Assembly (NCBI GenBank): GCA_963820965.1
Contig: CAWGCC010000031.1
Span: 496,001-560,000, forward strand
Direction: 5' to 3'
DNA length: 64,000 nt
Origin: DATEDA01 sp963820965
GTDB taxonomy: Bacteria > Pseudomonadota > Gammaproteobacteria > Burkholderiales > SG8-39
Within the stretch, counting starts at the first letter, position 1, and each line of letters starts with the position of its first letter. Below, in pieces: positions 25,500-33,663 of this stretch. Position numbers and translations under genes: made by a program. Below the pieces are notes generated by a model. It saw nothing but the letters and a program-made list of their open reading frames with translations, made no database searches and had not been told where the DNA came from.

Positions 25500-26465
25500 T
25501 CACTGCGGCATGATGCCCGCCGCCTGGATGATGCGCTGCGAGTCGGCGACCTCCCGTTGCACGAACTGCGTGAATTCGGGGATCGTCATCTGCATCGGCT
25601 CTGCGCCGAGCTTCTGCAGGCGCTCCTTGACGTCCGGGCTCGCGAGCGCGGCCTGAATGTCCTTGTTGATCTTGGCGGCAAGGTCGGGCGGCATGCCCGG
25701 CGGACCCCACAGTCCGACCCACAGGTTGTACTCGAAGCCCGGCACGCCGGCCTCCGCGATCGTCGGCACGTCGGGGAGCAGCGCCGAGCGCGTCGTGCTC
25801 GAGACGCCGAGCGCGACCACCTTGCCGCCCGTCACGTGCGGCACCGCCGCGGTGATCGGCGCGAAGTAGCAGCACACCCGGCCCGCGATCGTGTCGCCGA
25901 TCGCCTCCGGAGTTCCCTTGTACGGCACGTGCGTCACGTTGGTCCCGGTCATGAGCTTCAGCTTCTCGAGGTTGAGATGCGTGCCGCTGCCCATCCCGGC
26001 CGAGGAAAAGTTGAGGTCACCCGGCTTCGCCTTCGCCGCCGCGATGAAGTCGCCGAGCGTCTTCCAGCCCGACTGCGGTCCGACGATCAGCACGTTCGGC
26101 TGGCCGGCGAGCGGCGAGAGATTCGTGAAGTCCTTGAGCGTGTCGTACGGCAGCTTGGCGTACATCGCCGGGTTGGACGCATGCGCCGAGGAGTTCGCGA
26201 GCAGCGTGTAGCCGTCGGGCGGCGACTGCACCACCACTGCCGAGCCGATCGAGCCGCCGGCACCCGGACGGTTCTCGGCTACCACCGGCTGACCCCAGTT
26301 CTCGGAGAGCTTCGCCGCCACGATGCGGCCGACGATGTCGGTCGCGCTGCCGGGCGTGAACGAGATGATCAGCCGGACCGGCTTGCTGGGATAGCCCTGC
26401 CCGTACGCCGCGCCGGCGGCGAGGAACGCGGCGCACGCCGCGGCAAACAGCTCACGAAAGCCCAT
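25500..26465 (-). CDS. Bug/TctC-family periplasmic substrate-binding protein (5 of 8)
   Basis: The 321-residue product has a signal peptide ending AAGAAYGQ and core motifs VRLIISFTPGSATDIVGRIV, VVAENRPGAGGSIGS and THVPYKGTPEAIGDTIAG. GRVCCYFAPI has two adjacent cysteines, which is rare in the family. I prefer ATG 26465 over GTG 26468 because GGAGG is 6 bases before the ATG. The start overlaps the upstream dehydrogenase gene by 14 bases, showing tight coupling. Confidence 0.94.
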   Translation of the reverse strand: MGFRELFAAACAAFLAAGAAYGQGYPSKPVRLIISFTPGSATDIVGRIVAAKLSENWGQPVVAENRPGAGGSIGSAVVVQSPPDGYTLLANSSAHASNPAMYAKLPYDTLKDFTNLSPLAGQPNVLIVGPQSGWKTLGDFIAAAKAKPGDLNFSSAGMGSGTHLNLEKLKLMTGTNVTHVPYKGTPEAIGDTIAGRVCCYFAPITAAVPHVTGGKVVALGVSSTTRSALLPDVPTIAEAGVPGFEYNLWVGLWGPPGMPPDLAAKINKDIQAALASPDVKERLQKLGAEPMQMTIPEFTQFVQREVADSQRIIQAAGIMPQ

Positions 26466-27381
26466 CACTTACCTCCACGTTCTCCGGTTTCAACTCCACG
26501 CCCGACGCCTTCGCTTGCATGACGAGCATCGTGGCGAAATCCTGTTCGGTGAGCCCGTGCCCGATCATGTGCTGGATCAAGTCGCGGGTGATCGACGCGA
26601 GCGGCATCGGCACCTCGAAGTCGCGCCCGGCGTCGAGCCCCAGGTCCATGTCCTTGCGCAGGAGGTGCGGGGTGAACGTTACCTTGAAGTCCAGGTTCAC
26701 GAACGCCGGCGTCTTGTAACGGGTGAAAACCGAGCCCATCACGCTCTTGTTGAGGAAGTCGAGGAAAGCGTGCCGGGGCACGCCCGCCTTCTGCGCGAGC
26801 ACCGTGATCTCGGCGAGCGACTGCGTGACCACGCCGAGAAACACGTTGTGGCAGATCTTCACGATGCGGGAAAGTTCCCCCTCGCCGACGTAGCTCGAAC
26901 CCTGCCCCATCATGTCGAGCAGCGGTCGGGCCGCTTCGTAGGCCGCTTTCGGTCCGGACACGACGAAAGTGAGCTTGCCCGCCTTGATCACCTTGGCGTT
27001 GCCGCTCACCGGCGCGGCGAGGTATTCGACCCCGCGCGCCGCGAGGATCGCGCGCAGCTCCGCCGACCCTTCGAGCGAGATCGACGAGCACTCGATCACC
27101 AGGTGCGGCTTCGTCGCCCCGGAGAGGAGGCCGGCCGGGCCGGCGATCACCTGCTTCACGTCGTCCCAGGTGGACACCATGCAGAACACGATGTCGCGCG
27201 ACGCGAGCTCGGCGAGCGCGGTCGCGATCTTCGCGCCGTACTTCTCGAGCGGCTCGGCTTTCGCGCGCGTGCGGTTCCACACCAGGACGTCGGCGCCGCT
27301 TTTCGCGAGCCGCGCCGCCATCTCGTAGCCCATGCGGCCGGTGCCGATCCAGCCGATGGTGGGGCGCTCGTCGGTTGCCAT
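26452..27381 (-). CDS. NAD(P)-dependent beta-hydroxyacid dehydrogenase (3-hydroxyisobutyrate dehydrogenase family)
   Basis: The 309-residue product has the N-terminal dinucleotide fold GWIGTGRMGYEMAARL. It also has the substrate loop LAAPVSGNAKVIKAGKLTFV and the catalytic-lysine helix VKICHNVFLGVVTQSLAE, all standard for the 3-HIBADH/tartronate semialdehyde reductase family. It would oxidise or reduce a C3-C5 beta-hydroxyacid. An alternative start 30 bases upstream (MTKFERG) is possible. It overlaps Bug 5 and probably belongs to the same operon; the exact substrate is unknown. Confidence 0.88.
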   Translation of the reverse strand: MATDERPTIGWIGTGRMGYEMAARLAKSGADVLVWNRTRAKAEPLEKYGAKIATALAELASRDIVFCMVSTWDDVKQVIAGPAGLLSGATKPHLVIECSSISLEGSAELRAILAARGVEYLAAPVSGNAKVIKAGKLTFVVSGPKAAYEAARPLLDMMGQGSSYVGEGELSRIVKICHNVFLGVVTQSLAEITVLAQKAGVPRHAFLDFLNKSVMGSVFTRYKTPAFVNLDFKVTFTPHLLRKDMDLGLDAGRDFEVPMPLASITRDLIQHMIGHGLTEQDFATMLVMQAKASGVELKPENVEVSDGLS

Positions 27382-27519
27382 TCGGTTCGGTCCTCGTTCG
27401 AATTTAGTCATCACGACACGCGGGGCCGGGGAAGGGCGGTGGGACCCTTCCCTTCCCACCGATTCCTCTCGTGCCCCTCAAAGTCAGCAAAAGCGCTGCC
27501 TTCGGCATCGGTCTTCGCT

Positions 27520-28821
27520 CTAGTACGGGTTGGCGATCGGCAGCTCTTCGGCCGGATAGAGCGAGATGATCTTCGCCCCCTGCGGCGTGAGGATCACCTC
27601 CTCCTCGATCCGGGCGGCGGAGATCCCGTCGGTCGCCGGGCAGTAGGTCTCCACCGCGAACACCATGCCGGCCTTGAGCTCGATCGGCTGCGTGAACGAG
27701 TTGACTCTCGAGACGAGCGGCCGCTCGTGCAGGCCGAGGCCGAGGCCGTGGCAGAAGTTGAGGCCGAACGCCTCCATCTCGCTCGCGAAGCCGATGTCCT
27801 GCGCGGTCGGCAGCGCGGCGGCAATCTTGTCGGTGCCGAGGCCCGGCTTCAGCAGCTCGATCGCCTTGTCCATCCACTCGCGCGCCTTGCGGTAGGCGGT
27901 CCGCTGCGCCGGGGTCGCGCGCCCGACGTTGAACGTCCGGTAGTAGCAGGTGCGATAGCCCATGAACGACTGGATGACGTCGAAGAACGCCTGGTCGCCC
28001 GGGCGGATCAGGCGGTCGGTGAAGTTGTGCGGATGCGGGCTGCAGCGCTCGCCGGAGATCGAGTTGATCGCCTCGACGCAGTCGGAGCCCATCTCGTAGA
28101 GCCGCTTCGTCGCGAGCGCGACGATCTGCGACTCCTTCACGCCGGGCTTCAGCGCCTCGGCGATGTCCTGGTACACGCCGTCCACCATCGCCGAGGCCAT
28201 GTTGAGCAGCGTGAGCTCGTCGACGTTCTTCACCTCGCGCGCTTCCAGCAGCACCTGCTGGCCGTCGCGGACCTCCAGCCCCAGCCTCTGGAGCTCGAAG
28301 AGCATCGGCGGCTCGACGACGTCGATGCCGAGCGGCATGTTGCCGACACCCTCCTCGTCGAGGATCGCCTTGATCTCCTTCGCGCCGTCGCGGAAGAGCG
28401 CGATGTCCGCACCGGTCGCGCCGCGCATGCCGAGCATGCCGGCGCGGCAGTGGTCCTGGCGGAGCCACGGCGCGTAGAGACGATGGTGCTTCGCCGCCGA
28501 GCCGAAGTCCCAGATGTACGGGTCGCCGGTGCCGGTGAGCAGCGAGTAGCGAGTGAGCTTGTCGCGCGCCCACTCGCCGATCACGGTGCTCGTCGTGTAG
28601 CGGATGTTGTGCTGGTCGAAGCAGAGCAGCGCGCCGAGGCCCGACCTTGCGAGCGCGGCGCGCGTGCGCGCGAGCCGGTAGTCGTGCAGCCGGCGGAAGT
28701 TGACGCGTTCCTCGAAGTCGACCTGGGTGTGCCCCGGCGCCGCGAGCGGCCGGTCCCAGCGATGGTGCGGATCGATGTCGTCGGGCCGAATGACGTTCGG
28801 CGCGGGGGTCTTGGCGGCCAT
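27520..28821 (-). CDS. M24 (pita-bread fold) metallopeptidase-family protein, DddP-like, with an altered metal site
   Basis: The 433-residue product aligns by eye with M24 proteins related to DMSP lyase DddP and Xaa-Pro dipeptidases. It has LLCFDQHNIRYTT in the N-domain, then a C-terminal pita-bread domain. Metal ligands expected in M24 enzymes are Asp281 (FFDV), His358 (FCHGLG), Glu391 (FAVETY) and a Glu at 406-408. The second aspartate, normally in GYxxDxxR, is Cys292 here (GYRTCYYR). The enzyme may bind metal differently or have a non-peptidase role. It is the first gene of the minus-strand block, next to the regulator's operator. The start at 28821 follows GAGGTGGAG. Confidence 0.8.
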   Translation of the reverse strand: MAAKTPAPNVIRPDDIDPHHRWDRPLAAPGHTQVDFEERVNFRRLHDYRLARTRAALARSGLGALLCFDQHNIRYTTSTVIGEWARDKLTRYSLLTGTGDPYIWDFGSAAKHHRLYAPWLRQDHCRAGMLGMRGATGADIALFRDGAKEIKAILDEEGVGNMPLGIDVVEPPMLFELQRLGLEVRDGQQVLLEAREVKNVDELTLLNMASAMVDGVYQDIAEALKPGVKESQIVALATKRLYEMGSDCVEAINSISGERCSPHPHNFTDRLIRPGDQAFFDVIQSFMGYRTCYYRTFNVGRATPAQRTAYRKAREWMDKAIELLKPGLGTDKIAAALPTAQDIGFASEMEAFGLNFCHGLGLGLHERPLVSRVNSFTQPIELKAGMVFAVETYCPATDGISAARIEEEVILTPQGAKIISLYPAEELPIANPY

Positions 28822-28915
28822 CTCCACCTCGTGAGCGTGTGGGCACCGGGCGAGGCGGGCGAGCTCGGGTACGCCTCCTCCGGTCGCCTCCGGGCGGACC
28901 CGCAGGCAGCAGCTC

Positions 28916-28931
28916 ATGCAATCGTTTGCAG
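28916..28931. promoter_or_regulatory. LacI-family operator between the divergent M24 gene and lacI-type regulator
   Basis: The 16-mer ATGCAATCGTTTGCAG is an almost perfect palindrome with a central CG (TGCAA-TCGT-TTGCA). This is the form of PurR/GalR-class operators. It lies about 95 bases before the M24 start and 130 before the regulator start. On the minus strand a weak TTGCCA box lies about 40 bases upstream, so the operator would sit at or just downstream of the leftward -10 region. Confidence 0.7.
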
Positions 28932-29060
28932 CACGATAGACTAACGGCGCCCGAGCTGGCAAGTGGTCCCGGCGACGAGGGACCGGTGCTGAAGGCATCG
29001 GCGGGAAGGACGCGGGGCGCCGCGGAGCGGCTTTGCCCCAGCGTATCGTGCAGACGAGAG

Positions 29061-30092
29061 ATGCCCAACAAACGGCCGACGATTCAAGACGTTGCCCGGG
29101 CGGCACGCGTGCATCCCTCGACCGTGTCGCGGGTGCTCAACCCCCGCACCCGCGGCCTCGTCAGCCCGCCCGTGGCGAAGCGCGTCGAGGATCTCGCCCG
29201 CCGGCTCGGCTACACCCCCGACCCGGTCGCCGCGGGCTTGCGCACGCGCCGCTCGGCGACCGTCGGGGTCCTGATCCCGGACATGGCGAACCCGGTCTTC
29301 CCGCTGATCCTGCGCGGGATCGAATCGGCGCTGATGTCCGCGGGCTACACCGCGATCATCGCCAACACGGACAACGACCCCGCGCGGGCGCGCGATGCGC
29401 TCGACCGGCTCGCGGCGCGCCGCGTCGAGGGCGCGATCCTCGCGACCGCGACGCTGCGCGACCCGGTGCTCGCGCGGTGCCGCGCGCTCGGCCTCCCCGT
29501 GGTCCTCGTCAACCGCTCGGTTCCCGGCGACAAGGTGTCGGCGGTGGTCAACGACGACGCGGCCGGTATCGCGCTCGCAGTCGGGCACCTCGTCGCGCTC
29601 GGCCATCGCGCGATCGGCCACGTCGCCGGGCCGGCGCGGATCTCCACCGGGCAGGCGCGGCGCGCCGGGTTCACCGCGGCGCTCCGCTCGCGCGGGTCCG
29701 CCGCGCCCGTCGTCGCGGCGGACAACTACGACATCGTCTCCGGCGAGCGCGCGTGCAGCGAGCTCCTCGCCGCGAATCCGCGCCTCACCGCCATCGTCGC
29801 GGCGAACGACCTCCTCGCGCTCGGCTGCTACGACGCCCTCGCCCGGCGCGGCGCGGTCTGCCCGCGCGACGTCTCGATCACCGGGTTCAACGACATCACG
29901 TTCGCCGACCGGTTCTCGCCGCCGCTCACGACGGTGCGGATCCCGCACCGGGTGATGGGCGAGCAGGCGGCACGTCTGCTGCTCGCCGAGATCGCGGACC
30001 CGCAGGCGCCGAAGCAGGAGATCAAGCTCGAGCCGGCGCTCGTCGTGCGCGGCTCGACCGCCGCGCCTCGCACCAAAGGCCGCAAGCCATGA
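29061..30092 (+). CDS. LacI-family transcriptional regulator
   Basis: The 343-residue product has the N-terminal LacI helix-turn-helix (IQDVARAARVHPSTVSRVL, residues 7-25) and hinge helix (VAAGLRTRRS). A periplasmic-binding-like sensor domain follows (VGVLIPDMANPVFPLIL, AIVAANDLLALGCYDAL, ISITGFNDITFADRF-type stretch). The ATG at 29061 gives the canonical start two residues before the HTH. It is divergent from the catabolic block and overlaps the acyl-CoA ligase gene by four bases (ATGA). It therefore probably controls both directions through the palindrome at 28916-28931. Inducer unknown. Confidence 0.92.
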   Translation: MPNKRPTIQDVARAARVHPSTVSRVLNPRTRGLVSPPVAKRVEDLARRLGYTPDPVAAGLRTRRSATVGVLIPDMANPVFPLILRGIESALMSAGYTAIIANTDNDPARARDALDRLAARRVEGAILATATLRDPVLARCRALGLPVVLVNRSVPGDKVSAVVNDDAAGIALAVGHLVALGHRAIGHVAGPARISTGQARRAGFTAALRSRGSAAPVVAADNYDIVSGERACSELLAANPRLTAIVAANDLLALGCYDALARRGAVCPRDVSITGFNDITFADRFSPPLTTVRIPHRVMGEQAARLLLAEIADPQAPKQEIKLEPALVVRGSTAAPRTKGRKP

Positions 30093-31696
30093 CCCCGCTC
30101 GAGACCCTGCGGCTGTATCCGCCGCACGACTATTCCTTCGCCGGGTTCTTCGCGAGCCGCACGGCGCAGGATCCGGACCGTACGTTCCTCCTGTTCGAGG
30201 GCCGCACGATCTCGTGGCGCGAGTTCGACGAGGCCACGCGCCGCGCTGCGGGGGCGTTCGCGGCGCTCGGTGTCGAGCGCGGCGACCGGGTGGCCACGCT
30301 CGCGCCGAACCGCCCCGAGATCATCGTCACGTTCTTCGCGCTCGCGCGCCTCGGCGCGTGGCTCGTGCCCGTCAACCCCGAGCTGCGGGTGGAGGAAGCG
30401 CGCTACATCTTCGAGCATGCGGGAGTGAACGGGATCGCCTGCGCGCGGGAGGCCGAGCCGCTCGCCCGCGAGGCGTCGGCACGCATGTCGCCGGCGCCGT
30501 GGCGGATCCTGCTCGAGAGCGAGGGCGCAGGCGGCCTCCCCTCGCTCGCCGAACTCGCTGCACAAGCCGCGCCGCTGGAGGCGAACCGCGGCGGCGCCGA
30601 GGACATCTGCGTCCTCGTCTACACCTCCGGCACGACCGGGTTCCCGAAAGGCGCGATGCACAGCCAGCGCAACGTCGTGCTCACCGGCGAGGCGTTCGTC
30701 GAGCGGATGGCGTTGCAACCCGACGACCGGCTGATGGCGGTCCTGCCGCTCTTCCACATCAACGCGCTCTTTTACTCGGTGTTCGGTACCGTCGCCGCTG
30801 GGGCGTCGCTCGTCGTGGTGCCGAAGTTCTCGGCCTCGCGCTTCTGGCAGATCGCGGCCGAGACCGGCGCGACCGAGACCAACATCATCGCTGCGGGCGC
30901 GGCGATCCTCGCCCAGCGGGCGCGGAGCGAGCTCGTGCCGCACCAGCTGCGGAAGGTGTACGGCGGGCCCTTCGTCGCGGAGGTCGAGCGCGTCTGGCGC
31001 GAGGAGCTCGGCGTGCCGGTGATGCTCGAGGGCTACGCCATGACCGAGATCCCGGGCGCGTGCAACAACCCGTTCCCGGGCTCGGGCCGCGGCGAGATGG
31101 TGGTCGGCAGCATCGGGAAGCCGGCACGGCATCCCGATCCCGCGCTTCCGTTCGCCGAGCTGCGCGTCGTGGACGACGACGGGCGCGATCTTCCCGACGG
31201 CGAGGTCGGGGAGCTGATCGTCCGCACGCCGATCGTCACCAAGGGCTACTACCGCGACCCCGAGGCGACCGCTGCAGCTTTCCGCGACGGCTGGTTCCTC
31301 ACCGGCGACCTCGTCCGGCGCGATGCGAACGGCTACTTCTGGTTTGTCGCGCGGAAGAAGGACATCATCCGGCGCCGCGGCGAGAACATCTCGGGCGCCG
31401 AGCTCGACCGCGTGATCGGCCAGCACCCGGCGGTAGCGGAGGCGGCCGCGATCGCGGTGCCGGCGTCACTCGGCGAAGACGAAATCCTCGTTGCCGTCGT
31501 GAAGCGGCCCGAGCACGCGCTGACCGCAGCGGAGATCGCCGAGTGGTGCAAGCCGCGGCTCGCGGCGCACAAGCAGCCGCGCTACGTGGTGTTCCTCGAC
31601 GACCTGCCGCACACGCCGACCCACCGCGTGGCGAAGTTCAGGCTCAAGGACGACAAGACGCTCGTCGGGCGCGCGATCGACCTCGCGTCCGGCTGA
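30089..31696 (+). CDS. AMP-forming acyl-CoA synthetase (class I adenylate-forming, CaiC/FadD-like)
   Basis: The enzyme activates a carboxylic acid to its CoA thioester through an acyl-AMP. The 535-residue product has all core motifs: P-loop VYTSGTTGFPKGAM near residue 185, GYAMTEIPGACNN, WFLTGDLVRRD, and the C-terminal hinge and catalytic Lys region HRVAKFRLKDD. The sequence style resembles crotonobetaine/carnitine-CoA ligases more than 4-coumarate-CoA ligases. It is translationally coupled to the LacI-type regulator, so its substrate may be linked to the inducer. A palindromic repeat follows the stop. Confidence 0.92.
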   Translation: MTPLETLRLYPPHDYSFAGFFASRTAQDPDRTFLLFEGRTISWREFDEATRRAAGAFAALGVERGDRVATLAPNRPEIIVTFFALARLGAWLVPVNPELRVEEARYIFEHAGVNGIACAREAEPLAREASARMSPAPWRILLESEGAGGLPSLAELAAQAAPLEANRGGAEDICVLVYTSGTTGFPKGAMHSQRNVVLTGEAFVERMALQPDDRLMAVLPLFHINALFYSVFGTVAAGASLVVVPKFSASRFWQIAAETGATETNIIAAGAAILAQRARSELVPHQLRKVYGGPFVAEVERVWREELGVPVMLEGYAMTEIPGACNNPFPGSGRGEMVVGSIGKPARHPDPALPFAELRVVDDDGRDLPDGEVGELIVRTPIVTKGYYRDPEATAAAFRDGWFLTGDLVRRDANGYFWFVARKKDIIRRRGENISGAELDRVIGQHPAVAEAAAIAVPASLGEDEILVAVVKRPEHALTAAEIAEWCKPRLAAHKQPRYVVFLDDLPHTPTHRVAKFRLKDDKTLVGRAIDLASG

Positions 31697-31699
31697 ATA

Positions 31700-31770
31700 A
31701 CCGTCGTCCCGACGAAAGTCGGGATCCAGACAGCCGCCTGGATTCCGGCCCCGGATTACCGTCCTCCGGG
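31700..31770. repeat. Dispersed palindromic repeat between convergent genes
   Basis: The element contains CCCGACGAAAGTCGGGATCC, in which CCCGACGAAAGTCGGG is a perfect small hairpin, then CTGGATTCCGGCCCCGG. Its layout (hairpin, ATCCAGA, spacer, TGGATTCC, second GC hairpin) recurs at 35636-35703. It directly follows the ligase stop and precedes the converging VOC gene, so it may act as a bidirectional terminator. Confidence 0.6.
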
Positions 31771-31793
31771 TCAGGCGCGCGCCGGAACGAGGG

Positions 31794-32666
31794 TCAGTAG
31801 AACGCGTCCTGCCCCGGCGTGTAGGAGCGCTGCGTCTGCGCCGGGTTCCGGTTGATCAACGGCCGCCCGAACAGCGGGTGCGTAAGGCTCCGCACCTCGT
31901 GCTCGAGCGTAAAGAGCGGCTTGCCCGAATCGGGGTCGACCAGCTCCTTGAACCGGTACTGCCACGGGTCACTCTCTTCGAAGACGAGCCCGCGCTCGAC
32001 GAGCTTGCGGTGGGGCCCGGCGAAGTCCGCGACGTAGATCGCGACGTGGTGGCCGTCGTAATCGGGAATCGGCCCGTCGGTCTCGCGATAGATCAGCTCC
32101 TGGTGTGGGCCGACGCAGGCGTGGGCGGCGCCGCCGTCCAGGCGCGCCGGTGCAGCCATGATCTCCTCGTAGAAGCCCACGATGCCCGCCGCGGTGCCCT
32201 TCGGCACCGTCAATTCCACGTAGGGAATGGCAAGCCGGCGGTCGCCGAAGCGCGGGTGCGGCGCGTGAATCCGGAAGCGGTTGCCCCAGGGGCAGGTCGC
32301 TTCGACCACGTCGCCCGGTCGAGCGAACTCGAACCGCGTACCGGCGAGCTTCGCCTTCACGCTCTCCAGCCGCGCTGCGAGCTGATCAAGGTCCGGCACG
32401 ACCACCCCGATCACGCCGCGGAGGCGATGCGGATTCCCCGTCGGCATGTGGAACTGATTGCGCCCGCAGTTGAACCACATGTTCACGTCGATGACGTGAA
32501 GGTACGGATCCCGCGTGAGCCCGAGCCCGCCGACATAGAAGAGCCCGGCGATGCGCTGGTCGTCCTGGCGCAGGTTGACGTGCTCGAGCAGCACGATGTT
32601 GCCGACGCTCTCGCCGGCGCGGTCGAACTTCGCGCTCAGCGCGGCTGCATCCATCTTGGCGTTCAT
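31794..32666 (-). CDS. VOC (glyoxalase/bleomycin-resistance fold) family protein
   Basis: The 290-residue product has two VOC-type halves. The first begins LLEHVNLRQDD (candidate metal His) and includes FHMPTGNPHRLRGVIGVVV. The second includes RLAIPYVELTVPKGTAAGIV, YDGHHVAIYVADF (candidate His) and PLFTLEHEVRSLTHPLF with Glu/His. The metal set of a dioxygenase or isomerase is plausible but not assignable to one reaction. The reading frame is open upstream through a Bug gene; the ATG at 32666 is the first sensible start. It lies 5 bases after Bug 6, so both are co-transcribed. Confidence 0.75.
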   Translation of the reverse strand: MNAKMDAAALSAKFDRAGESVGNIVLLEHVNLRQDDQRIAGLFYVGGLGLTRDPYLHVIDVNMWFNCGRNQFHMPTGNPHRLRGVIGVVVPDLDQLAARLESVKAKLAGTRFEFARPGDVVEATCPWGNRFRIHAPHPRFGDRRLAIPYVELTVPKGTAAGIVGFYEEIMAAPARLDGGAAHACVGPHQELIYRETDGPIPDYDGHHVAIYVADFAGPHRKLVERGLVFEESDPWQYRFKELVDPDSGKPLFTLEHEVRSLTHPLFGRPLINRNPAQTQRSYTPGQDAFY

Positions 32667-32671
32667 GGCGG

Positions 32672-33646
32672 CTAGTCTCCCTTGATCCCGGCGCGCTTGA
32701 CGATCTCGCTCATCCGCGCGAGCCCGGCCTGCGTCCATTGCGTGACCTGCTCGGGTGGCGAGCCGACCGGCTCGAGCCCCTGCGCGACGAGCTTCTCGCG
32801 CACGTCCGGCGCGCCGACCGCCTTCACCACCTCCGCGTTCAGCCGGTCGACGATCGGCTTCGGTGTGCCCACCGGCACGACGATCGACGCCCAGGTAAAC
32901 CATTCGAACCCGGGTACGCCCGCCTCGGCCATGGTCGGGACATCGGGGAGCAACGGCGAGCGCTTCGGGCTCGGCACGGCGAGCGCGCGCATCCGGCCCG
33001 ACTTGATGTGCGGCTGCACGATCGACACCGCGCTGAAGTGCACCTGCACCTGGTTCGAGATCACGTCGAGCGCGGCCTGCGTCGCGCCGCGGTACGGGAT
33101 GTGCACGACGAAGGTGCCGGTCGCCGCCTTGAACGCCTCCATCGCGACGTGCTGTGGGCTGCCGTTTCCGCCCGAGGAGTAGTCGATCTTGCCGGGCCGG
33201 CTCTTCGCGAGCGCGATGAAATCGGGGACCGTCTTCACCGGCAGATCGTTGTTGGCGACCATCACCCAGGTAATGCCGGCGACGACGCTCACCGGCACGA
33301 AGTCCTTGATCGGGTCGTACGGCACCTGGCGGATGTTCGGGATCATCGTCAGGATGCTGTCGTTCAGCGCGCCGATCGTGTAGCCGTCGGGCGCCGCCCG
33401 CTTCACCCGCTCGGCGCCGATCAAGCCGGCGGCGCCGGGCTGATTCTCCACGACGACCTGGCGGCCCATGTTGTCGCCCATCTTCTGCGCGACGATCCGC
33501 ATCATGACGTCGACGGCGCTGCCCGCCTGCAGCGGCATCACCATGAGGATCGGCTTCGCCGGATAGTCCTGCGCCGCGCACGGCAGTGCCGCCGCGAGCA
33601 GGCCGGCGGCAACCGCCCGCGCGAATCTGCGCTTGTCCGCGTCCAT
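32672..33646 (-). CDS. Bug/TctC-family periplasmic substrate-binding protein (6 of 8)
   Basis: The 324-residue product has a signal peptide ending AALPCAAQ, then LMVMPLQAGSAVDVMMRIVA, in which the usual PFPPGG is replaced by PLQAGS. Next come VVVENQPGAAGLIGAE and VHIPYRGATQAALDVIS. The cysteine just before the cleavage site (LPCAAQ) might allow lipid attachment, but the lipobox is poor. Upstream is GGAGGAGCTCC, a strong ribosome site. It lies between the VOC and Ldh-type genes in a three-gene minus-strand unit. Confidence 0.93.
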   Translation of the reverse strand: MDADKRRFARAVAAGLLAAALPCAAQDYPAKPILMVMPLQAGSAVDVMMRIVAQKMGDNMGRQVVVENQPGAAGLIGAERVKRAAPDGYTIGALNDSILTMIPNIRQVPYDPIKDFVPVSVVAGITWVMVANNDLPVKTVPDFIALAKSRPGKIDYSSGGNGSPQHVAMEAFKAATGTFVVHIPYRGATQAALDVISNQVQVHFSAVSIVQPHIKSGRMRALAVPSPKRSPLLPDVPTMAEAGVPGFEWFTWASIVVPVGTPKPIVDRLNAEVVKAVGAPDVREKLVAQGLEPVGSPPEQVTQWTQAGLARMSEIVKRAGIKGD

Positions 33647-33663
33647 CTGGAGCTCCTCCTCCG

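Noticed and set aside
16910..28821. Reading the catabolic block as a classical catechol/protocatechuate operon
   Set aside because: No muconate cycloisomerase, muconolactone isomerase or pcaGH is present; maleylacetate reductase supports the hydroxyquinol branch instead.
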